Below, piece by piece: positions 54,252 to 64,000 of a stretch of DNA of 64,000 bases (positions are counted from its first letter, which is position 1; every line of letters begins with the position of its first letter). The notes beneath the pieces are model-generated. The model searched no databases, had not been told where the DNA came from, and was given only the letters and a program-made list of their open reading frames with translations. The translations under genes were made by a program, and so were the position numbers. Source of the DNA: Maylandia zebra (lineage: Eukaryota > Chordata > Actinopteri > Cichliformes > Cichlidae); the NCBI RefSeq assembly GCF_041146795.1, contig NC_135173.1, positions 54,376,365 through 54,440,364 of the forward strand. The letters run 5' to 3'.

Positions 54252-54266
54252 TCAGCAGGGGGCGAT
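54252..54266 (+). promoter_or_regulatory. CTCF-like motif
   Basis: TCAGCAGGGGGCGAT fits the CTCF core consensus (AGGGGGC core), same orientation as the motif at 17.4 kb. Motif match only. Confidence 0.4.
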
Positions 54267-57200
54267 ACCTGTGGCTTGCAGCTGTGGGAAAACGACTGTG
54301 TGACTGTAAACATTTTTTTGGATGAAGTTCATGGGTCAGTCACTCATTTCACGACATACTGACTGACACTTTAAGGCAATTTTGTAAACTTTGCTAATTT
54401 TGAGTTTCAGAAAAGATCATTATCAGGTGTGTGTTCAATGGCTAACAACATGTGACTGGCAGACTGGCAGCCAATGACTGCGTGGTTTAACAGTTGGCCC
54501 ACTCCTTTGCTCATCACCTCCAGTTTCAAAACACCAAGATGACAGTGGTTAAGGTGTTCACCTTCAGACTTCAGAATGGGACTTCACAAACCAGTGGGGG
54601 CAGTCATAGTAAGAAAGACAAACTTTATGCTGTCTATCAGTACAACACAGAGCCACTCCATGAGTTTGCAGCCTATAGCAATACGTAGAGGGTCATTCCA
54701 TGAAAAATCAGCTGACCTCTCAGAATTAGCTGGTATTTATTTGTACAGTAAGTTTAGTATATTCATTAAAGCCATGCAAAATAATACCTTCATGTACATG
54801 TACAACAGCTTCATAATGAATTTCTAGCTAGGACAAGGACACTTTGCAGTAGCTTAAATAACTGGCACTGCATCCAAAACTTGCAGTTTGTTCACATATC
54901 TTTGTTTTTCTTCTTCTGAGAGATGATCTAAATACTGGTGACCTGAAACAGACAGAAAACTGAAAAGTCTGAGCTGTATTTCTTTGTCTATTGTTCTTCA
55001 CTGGTCTTTATGTCTGAATGTTGTTTAGACTTTGTGATACTTAGTAATCATGTTACAGCTACAATTACATTGTTACTTGTACTACAAAGATTCTTCAATT
55101 ATGGGTAGACAGAAAACAAAAAAAAACATGCCCTTCTCTTCCTGCTCTTGCATTACAAACTGCTGATTTCAGTTTGTGTGCAGAGAGGAGTAAAAGGGTA
55201 GTGTACATATTGTGAGGAGTGGACATAGGGATATTGCTTTTATTTTTATTGCATAAAAGGACAAAGGGGTAATGGTAAAGTACAAACTGTATCCAGTTTA
55301 GAAACAAGTGCTTTAAACTGCAAACACAACATTGTGCCTTTGCAAACACCTGCACAGACAGCATGCTAATGCAAGACTAACAAAGAACCCAGAGTGAGTG
55401 CATGCTGACACCAACCAGCAGCCAGAGCTGCACCTTCAACAGGTAACAAAGGCAGTGATTAGCAGTCAGTGTAGCATTGTCCATTTCCACCTGTTCATGT
55501 TTCTACTGCAGAATCACTGTGACGATCACTTTGAAGTCTCTTCGGGCTGGCTTCCATCTTTGCTTTGTGTTGTCAGCTATGTGTTTATACTCAAACCATA
55601 AAATAAAATTGTATGTATGTCCTCATCAGAATAGAGATTTATTTCAGTGTGTGACTGTCACCCATGGTTTGTATTGTAAATTGGTAGTTTGTGATAATGT
55701 ATTTCAAAGCTGTGCTATTGAGTAATGCAAAAGTGCAAAAGAGTAATGAGAAGCGTAGCAAATTCTTGTCTATGGCAGGTAATATAATGCATAATCTTTT
55801 TAATAAACTGGCTAATTACAGATGACACACCAACAAGACTGATAAGACAATGAGAATAATACATGTAAGACTGACAAATAAAGGTACAAATGACTCATTA
55901 GGCATCCTCCATGTCACCTGACCCATCTGACAAAAAATAAATAAAGATGTATGACAGATTTCATAATGGAAAAAAAAAAGATTCGTCTGCACAAGTATTT
56001 GCTATTAGTTCCTGCTCATTGTTTCACTAAGTGGACACAACTGTGTGTTGGACTTTGTGTGGGTCGGTGTGTTTGAAAAGGATGAGGGGAGGCATTTGTG
56101 TACACTTTCAATGTTTTGTCTGGGGTTTGAGTGCCCAGGCTATTCTTCCAATCTGTGTGTGCGTGCGTGTGTGTGAGAGCGAGACAGAGAGTGAGAGAGA
56201 GCGAGCGATACCCTAGAGAGTGCTCTACACACTCTCTGTGTATGAAATGAATAATGCATCCAGAGATTCTTTTCCTTTCGCTCTTCTCTCGTTTCCTATC
56301 CTCATCTCCGTCACTCGCCTTAATCCCCAATCTTTCAATCATGCGCTTGTTTTTCTAATATTCACCTATAGTTACATGACCCATGTTCTCGTGTCTCATC
56401 CTCTGCCATCAATCTACATCATCGCCTTCTCTCACTCCCCCGTGCTCTCCTCCCTCTGTCAGTCAGCCCCTCCCAAGACTACTCATGCGTAAGGCAGTGG
56501 GGTGAAAATGCTATGCTCTCGGCGCAGCTTCTGCACGCAACAGTGCTAGGATCGTGTGAGAAGGCCGGCAGACGTGATGCAGCCCCACATGGCTGTGCAT
56601 GGAGCAACAGAAAAGAGAAGCAGTGCAGAGGGGAGGGGTGTAATAATAAAAAGAAAACCTCCGTGGTCGCCGTTATCCACAGCCAGGGGTCTCAGCTCAG
56701 CCGAAACCATGGCAACGTTTCACACTGATGAGATTTTTTCATTTGCCACCTTCAGGGTCAATCAAGCAGGTCAAGGTGAAATGGCTGGCACTCACGCAAT
56801 GCCACTCTTAAAGGGAGGGAGGGAGGGAAGGGGAGAGTGGACTGACAGAATGCACTGAGAAAACAAAGAAAGCTGAGTGACTTTCCGTTTTTGTAGGAGG
56901 GCTCCTAATGAAAAAAAAAATCCCTGGGCATATTTCTTTTTAAACACGTTGATTTAAAGTGGTGATTACAGCAAAAGGCTGAGGGAGGAGGAATGGCTCT
57001 AAATCACAACCATCACTCATTCCCGTTTGATTTTTCGGGGCTCAATCCTCAAAGGCCAGCGAGCGAGTTCCTTTGACTCCCACTTTCCCCTCGGGCCGCC
57101 TGCAGCCACTCTCCACACCTCCACTGATCCCAATCTCATTTCAGGGGCGGGTTGTAATGAAGTCCTCACCCTCTGATGTATGTTCCTCTGAGGCTGCGGG

Positions 57201-58619
57201 CCGTGTGGGCCGAGCTGCTGAGCAAGCGAAGGCCTCTCCATTACAGACGGGTTAACGTCTTGTGTCAAGCTTCGGTCCGTGCGGCTGCAGTTGTGATAAC
57301 AACATAATGACTTTCTACCTCTGATTACCAAAGGCTCCGAAACATGCAGGATCAAAGTAAATAAAACAGAGTAGCACCTTCAGCTAGAATAATAAACCCC
57401 CCTGAGAAGTGGTGCATGCTGGGAGGATTACTCATATTTTTTCATCTAATTAGGACAATACATCATTTACATTTCACACGGTGGAATGGGGCCAAACACA
57501 GAGGCACAGGTTGCTCAACATGAGGTAAGTTAAAACGTGTGAGCAGCCAAGGAAAATGAAGCAAATGTATGAAATATACAGATTGTGTCTAATTATTTTA
57601 ACAGAAAACACGAACATTTTTTAGTTAATTGCTGTAATTGTAGTCTTTGTTTACATCTCAAGTAATACAAGACCGTAAAATCATTCGCGATCTATTTCAG
57701 TTTCTTCTTTAAATAGACAACTGCAATGGAAGTGCTTTGAATGTTTGAATGTAGGGTCCTTGATCTGAGTGCATGTGTGTGTGTGTGTGTTGCATGTGTG
57801 TTTTTTGTGAGATGCCGCAGGTGTCTCTGTGTGTGTGGTCCCGTAGTGGAGGTGCTGGCCATATTAGGGAGAGTCTTTGAGTGAGGAGGCCTCTTGGAGA
57901 ACCATCACTCGCAGGGTTAATATCTGTTTCCCGTCTTTTCCAAGTGGCTCTTGAGGAACTGCGAGTTTCCCCATTTTATTTTCAAAAAGGGGTGAAAAAA
58001 GGCTTCTCTTATGAAATTACAAGCACTCGAAAAGATCTAATGTGGTCTTAATTGTCTCACAGCATTTGACAATGGGTGTGGAGGGAGGCCTTGGGCTTGG
58101 TGGGGGGGGGGTGCTTTCAAGTGTGTTTCGAATTACAATTCTTCCATAGAAAATGTGCTTGGCTCTGTTGTGAGGCTTTGTTGTCTTGAACAGGATGAGA
58201 AGGTGCAGGCTTTGGTGAGGTACCTATTTAGAAGAAGAACATAGGACACGAAATGACAGGTTTGAATCGAAAGCTTCTTCTGATTGCACAGAATCACAAA
58301 AATGAACTGATGCTATCAATACGAGAAAAAAACAGCAGTATTTATTTTGTGTTACAGGATTAATGTTGCTGTATTACTTCTAGTGGCCGTTGACATGCAG
58401 ACGTCTCCATAGAGCTAGACACACACCACGCACTCCTACCTACATCCTGTCTGTGACTATTTCATTTGGCTAAAATTTACCCAACTTTAACTCTACTGAT
58501 AGAAATTGATGCTTTGAGGGATTAAATCAGAGAAAAACTCACAGAGGTGAGCTGCAAACTAAAACTTTTCACTAAATAAACACTATTGAGGTTACTGTGA
58601 GTTTCACAAAGGTTTGATG
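54267..58619. other. Gene-poor DNA with simple-sequence and complex blocks
   Basis: GT/GA-rich tract at about 56153-56208, GGGA units at about 56814-56835, TG tract at about 57773-57790 and a G run near 58100. A GC-richer complex block lies at about 57000-57310. The 112-codon - strand frame there has no recognisable domain and no supporting splice structure. Confidence 0.4.
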
Positions 58620-58639
58620 ACTGAGTGCCAAGCTAGGGT

Positions 58640-59195
58640 GTCAACAATAGGTGATTATCTCTTCATCATAGCACCTGTTAGTGTGTGGAACATTTTGTTC
58701 TCAGAGTTGATGTGTTAGAAGCAGGAAAAATAGTCAAGTGTAAGGTTTTCAGCAAATCTGACAAGGGCCACATTTTGATGCCTACAGGACTCTTCAGAGG
58801 ATCTTCCAAAATTGAATCTCTTGTGGGGTGTTCTTGGTCTGAAGTGGTCAACGAATCAGGATTTTTTTTTTCTTTTTTTACAGGACGTGGATGGTCAGGT
58901 GAGTGTGCATCGCTTACCCAGGAAAACACACACAAGGATGGCGCAAGCTGGTGGAGGCAGTGTGATGCTTTGGGCAATGTTCTCCTGGGAAACCTTGGGC
59001 CCTGCCATGCATGTAGATGTTACTTACCTAAGCACTGTTGCAGACCATATATACCCTTTCATAGAAATGGTACTCCCTGATGGGTGTTGCCTCTTTCAGC
59101 AAGATAATGCACCCTGCCACAAAGCAAAATGAGATGGTTTGAGGAGCACAACAACAAGTTTGAGGTGTTTTACCCATCTGAGCTTATTTTTGGTA
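58640..59195 (+). mobile_element. Decayed Tc1-like element with internal deletion
   Basis: Begins with a GTGTCAACAATAGGTGATT-like end region. The + strand then has an N-terminal transposase remnant (SDKGHILMPTG... and a LVGCSWSEVV helix-turn-helix piece) and a catalytic part: QAGGGSVMLWAMFSW and LPDGCCLFQQDNAPCHKAK (second Asp region). Sequence between the two is missing and frameshifts follow. Probably the family at 27660-28105. Confidence 0.8.
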
Positions 59196-59614
59196 GCTTT
59201 TTATGGTTTGTCATTATTAAGAAGGTTAAGTCTGGTATGATAGTTAGAAAAGAAGAGTTGATATTGAAGAAATGCTCCCTTTGTCTCACGCTGAGCTGTT
59301 AAGAACATTTTTTGCTTGTCGCATCAGCAGGTTGAATAAAACATTGTCAAGAGCTGCCACTGGCCTGTGGGCTGCTCTTTGAGGTCGGTCTCATGCCCCC
59401 CATGTTGCATCTACACCTGTTAAAGAGTAACTTTTCTTTCAGACTGTAAATGGAAGACAGCTCAAGGTTATTTTGAGCCATCGCTATCAAGTAATTACTC
59501 ATGGAAAAAGATGGTGTTATAGAAACAATGATAAACAGTTTATTCTTTAGTTAAATGTTAGTTACTTTTCAACCACTGCTGTCACTCAAGCTCCAGTTTT
59601 TCAGCCAGATTCAG
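59196..59614. other. Gene-poor DNA, nothing recognised
   Basis: No supportable feature. Confidence 0.4.
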
Positions 59615-59748
59615 TTCATCTAAAACATTGTTGATTTTCATCTAAAACATTGTTGATTTTCATCTAAAACATTGTTGATTTTCATCTAAAACATTGTTGA
59701 TTTTCATCTAAAACATTGTTGATTTTCATCTAAAACATTGTTGATTTT
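59615..59748. repeat. Minisatellite, 22-bp unit, about six copies
   Basis: The unit TTCATCTAAAACATTGTTGA plus TT is repeated about 6.1 times with no visible differences between the full copies. Confidence 0.97.
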
Positions 59749-62274
59749 CGCCACTCTAAAACCCAAAGAATCGTTTTGGGGGTTTTTCTCCATTCAAGCG
59801 CAACAAGAACCCAATGAAACTGAAGCCAAACTGATCCTGGGACTAACTGATGTGTTTGACTACGTACGGCCACCCCGGCTGTCAAGTTTCTCCTTTGCCA
59901 GCTGCTGTAGCCTAATTAGCCATTTTCAATTTCACCCTGCCAGAAGAGATGTATTTCGTCGTATGTGAGTTTCCCTCACCAGCCATTCACTTAAACATGT
60001 TTCCCACCCTCCGCGGCTAGAAATCTGCATGTGGCGCACATCTGGGCCTTCATTCACGAACATTCGGGGTACTGAGGTGGTTATCTGACGAGAGGAACAC
60101 ACAAAGAAATCTGGCAGGCCTTTTTTGCTTACTGTGTGACTGGCTCAATGTTGACAGAGAGATGGTTTGAGAAATAAATGTGTTTTGGATCCCACGGAGC
60201 TCAGTCGGGTTGGTATACACAAGTGCTTTTGTTATTTTCCTGTTTAACTGTGAAAACTGCCTCCACTGCATCTCGTAGCACGAGCTGAAACAATGAGAAC
60301 AGTTTACAGCGTCTGATTATTTTAAAATGAAATCAAAGTGCAGCCATTGCTTTACAAGGGATTTATAGCTTGCAAAAATAAAGAAACAACATGCGCACAC
60401 ACACACAGACAGACACACACACACGAACACACATGCAAACAAACCATCTCTAATTGGATCACGGCGACTCTTTGGGCGGAATCAGTGACCATGGAGGCTC
60501 TATTCTCTGATAAGCAGGGATCTAACCAACACTGGCTGTCTGTTTACTGACCTCCACAGTCACTTAGCATCCACTGACACCTAACGCGGCCAGCTTATTC
60601 TCCACTGGAGCCAAATGTCTGCTGATGGCAGAGACCACCATCCCCTCTTTAGTTTGGGTGCAGTGGTCCACGTACACACGGAATAATAAAGTGTGTCACC
60701 TTCCACCCACCCACCTCTCATTAGGACAAGACGACCTGTGCAAATGACTCTTGGGGTATTCTATGCGGGTGGTGGGCACAGGGGTTTCCCACTCACTATG
60801 TTGCACTGGCTCAAAGATAATAATTAGGCTCAGGGCTGTGCTAAAATACCCTCAGAGTCTGGTTCTGGTTGGATTTATACAAGCATTTAACATTATGTGG
60901 CTTTTAAAACAATTTAGAAAAATTATACCCCGGTGATAGTGCTCTTAAGTTGTGGTTTTCCCCATTACACAGAGCATGTGCAAGGCAAGAGTATGTAACA
61001 GCATAAACCTGCATGATATTAATAGTATGCACGGCAGCAAATTTGGCAGGGAGGTGGCTACTTCACAGACCTCACTAACAGCAATGCAGTTTTCCCATGC
61101 TTCATAAGTCACCCATAGCCTCAGTCATTTCCTCTCAACAGCTTTTACTCTATTTTTGGATTAACCCTTTAATGCCACAGCCAGATTCTGAACAGCATCA
61201 GCCCATCAAATCAGAAAAACATCTAATCATTTGAAAGCACAAAGCTTCACAATTTGTGATTTTTTGGAGATACCACATTAGCAATAATCGTTAGAGTTGT
61301 AATCTGTAGTGCTCAGAACTGTTCAGTTATTAAGGGCTGTGAAATTTTTCATAACAACAGTTCAACAACATGCTTACCAGTTTTCGGTCTTTTAAAAAAA
61401 GGGTTGATACTTAATAAAACTCCAAAAAACTATGAACGAATGATGATTCTTTGACTAAATAAAACTACATGTGGAAATTCATCGACACCAATAAAGGCAA
61501 TCTAAAATTAAAACATTAATAAATGTAATTTATACACGAGCAGTTTGATTTTAAAATACAAGTTTCTGGCTCATAAATTAAAGTAGAGCCCTCATCTTGT
61601 ATCTAAGTGTACATGTAAAATATGTGGGCCTTCCTGTGAATCAGAATTTGGATAGTCAAATTACATTCAGCCATTCACTATAACAGCCTGCATAGTTATT
61701 CCTGTTTTGAAGCATTAGCAAAAACACATGCAAAATCTATTTACAAACACCATTGTACACATAACATCGACATCTGATGCGATTTTGTATACTTATGAAA
61801 TCAAGCTCTTTTTTCTAATACTAGTCAATAACCACAGGTGTGCTGGGAGAGCGGGGGGGGAGGAGACCACCCCTACCATTTGAACATGAAGGAAACTAAA
61901 TTAGAGAGAGATGACTCAAGCAAACTTAACTACTATACTTTTTACTTACTTATAATTCATGCTATATGAGCAAGGGGAATATAGTAAAAAAAAATACACT
62001 GCAATGAATCTTTCAATCATATGTAGCAGCTATTTTTGCTACCCTCAGTTTCAAACCATTGTGATTGTTTGGTAGTAAAAACACAGACTGACACTAAATG
62101 TTTCAAAGAAGGCCAAAACTTTCAAAATGTTTTTTAAAAAGTATTTTACTGGAGCAATGACTGTGGCAGTCTGCAATAATGGCAATGCAAATGCGAATTT
62201 GAGTGGGTGTGTTATGCAAGAACAACTCTTTGAGTGACTTTCACTTTGTTTTTTAAATCCAACTGCAAATATAA

Positions 62275-62275
<1 letters not shown>
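59749..62275. other. Gene-poor DNA with possible enhancer blocks
   Basis: No coding gene is supported. High-complexity blocks at about 59840-60060 and 60445-60690 are discussed as candidate regulatory DNA. A small CA-rich stretch lies at about 60397-60440. Confidence 0.4.

Positions 62276-62310
<35 letters not shown>
62276..62310. repeat. Microsatellite (CT)n(AT)n
   Basis: A short CT tract runs into about 12 AT units. Confidence 0.95.
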
Positions 62311-64000
62311 CTCCTCTTTTCCACCCTCCATGTACCTGTGTGATGCACCTCATGATGATCACCAAGTTCATCATTGGTTGGCATATTACAGTGAGAGGTT
62401 ATAACTATTTGAATACATAAGTATTTGAATTCATGTGCTGGCTGCTTGTAGTCTCAATCAAGCTGCAAGTTGCACTATACATCTCTGCCACACTGGCCTC
62501 TTTCTGTCTCTGTAGTTTATATTGAGAACATGTGGCAAAAATTACTTTGGAAGCATATCTGGAGATTTCTATTCACGGGGAATCTAATTGGTCAAACTGT
62601 TTGTTGTTCATTTTGACAACTTTAGAACTAGTCAACCAGTTGACTCACACAACATCAAGCACGCCAAGTTTAGATGCAATATTTTTTTCTTTGTCCCACG
62701 GAGGTATGCCTATAGTATGCAAAAATAAGAAACATCTGAATGCTATTTGTCTAACTTTTCAAATTAGTGCAGTCACAGTGGTGCCTCAGTCAAAGAGAGC
62801 ACAGCTTTCTGTACAACCTTTGTGTCAAGTGTACTGTAGACTTGTTAAAGTTGCAAACACAACAGAAGGCTGATGCTGGGCAGATGTAAAAGAGAAACAG
62901 TGAAGACATGGATCAGCTTTTATATCCTGCAAGGTCTAGTTAAGTTATATTCTCTGACAGCGTATTGCCCTCTAAGGTAGGTAAGGTTCTGACACAATTA
63001 CATGTGAAGTTATTGCTGGTGTTGGAATTGTTTCGAGATCTATATTTTATGATGTTTAATGGTTTAATGGTCATGACTTGGGAAAATGAAAACAACTAGG
63101 AAATGAATGTTGTGGAATCTAATGTTCACCAGCAGTAATTGTTTCCAGCTGCCTGGTGTTTGCCTCACAGGTTGGTACAAATAAAAAAATCATCAAACAT
63201 CCAGCACAAGGAGTTGATAGTATAAAGGGCCATCAAAAAGTAATCGACTGCAGCTTTGCATCAGCGTATGGAAGCGCAGCGCACAAGAAAAGGAACAGGA
63301 CATTTTTAGTTGGAACAGTGGTGACAAACAACTATTGAATCAAAACTTCACAGAGTGGCTGTTAAGTCCTACAGCATGTACACAAACCATCATCAGATGC
63401 TGTTTTGTTGCTGGAAATGGAAATTAATCATTTACACTCCTCCTTACTTGAAAATAGCAAGATGCCCTAGCAAGGTTTTAAATGCGATCAATCTGCACAT
63501 GGTCATCTGACATCGGTCTCGTCCAATTATGGTTAAACAAAGTGGGGATGACGCTCATTACGATGGGTGGAGATGCTTTCTCGATTCCTTTCCTTCACTT
63601 TTTGACAGATGCTATAATTCAAAATGTGAGGGGAACATTGGTGCGAGTTAAATACTGAGTGTAGCCCACGCTCTCATTCGACTTAGCTGGTGGTCCGTTT
63701 GAATTATGGTTTAGGAAATGTTTTGTGCGTGTGTGTGTTTTTAACTTTTAAAAGGAACGAAAAAGCCAATCTTGACAAAAGCTATCCTTAAAGCATCCAT
63801 TACGTCCCGCCTCATGTGTTGTCTATGAACACCACATGCTGCTGGTCAATGGCAAGAGAAATATGACTTTCTAAAACACTTGTGGCAAGTTTACAGTACA
63901 CTTCATTCACTGCATGTCTGTCCTGCGCTCTTTGTGTCTGCTCTTATAAAAACATGCACATAAACACACATATGAAACCGCAAAAAGAAGAACGTGCTGT
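62311..64000. other. Gene-poor DNA to the window end
   Basis: No coding gene is supported; the 113-codon frame at 62532-62873 has no recognisable features. A complex stretch at about 63480-63700 may be regulatory. Confidence 0.4.

Noticed and set aside
62532-62873. 113-codon frame on the + strand
   Set aside because: No recognisable motif or gene structure.

Overview
The window looks like teleost fish nuclear DNA, most likely a percomorph and possibly a cichlid. The evidence is three vertebrate genes with spliced or single-exon structure, GT/AG introns, long AT-rich intergenic DNA, many dinucleotide microsatellites, and several decayed Tc1-like, hAT-like and LINE copies of types common in fish. 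No bacterial or viral gene organisation is present.

Layout: (1) 1-2.26 kb holds the last five coding exons and the 3' UTR of ankra2 on the + strand; the 5' part lies outside the window. (2) 2.3-5.2 kb is a convergent intergenic stretch full of low-complexity DNA and dead Tc1 pieces. (3) 5.2-10.75 kb is the complete btf3 gene on the - strand: a non-coding first exon with a pyrimidine-rich start region and five coding exons for a 161-residue nascent-polypeptide-associated complex beta subunit. (4) 10.9-16.1 kb is a transposon cluster, including a structurally complete 1,604-bp Tc1-like element with an uninterrupted 340-codon transposase, inserted in a decayed LINE. (5) 18.2-20.8 kb is the single-exon forkhead gene foxd1 with TATA box, upstream ORF and polyadenylation signals. 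(6) 20.8-64 kb is a gene-poor region with no supportable coding gene. It holds microsatellites, dead transposons, MITEs and several AT/homeobox-site-rich blocks of high complexity that could be foxd1 cis-regulatory elements.

The gene order ankra2 - btf3 - foxd1 matches, from memory, the order in human 5q13 (FOXD1, BTF3, ANKRA2), so this is a conserved vertebrate neighbourhood. The three genes do not form a pathway: ankra2 encodes an ankyrin adaptor, btf3 a ribosome-associated housekeeping factor, and foxd1 a developmental transcription factor whose regulation may extend into the downstream desert.

I did not find a new biological system. The best second-look items are the young and possibly functional Tc1 element (two 200-bp terminal repeats with three differences), the nested transposon structures with preserved target-site duplications, and the putative foxd1 regulatory landscape including CTCF-like motifs. 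All family names come from recognising sequence by eye; no database search was run.
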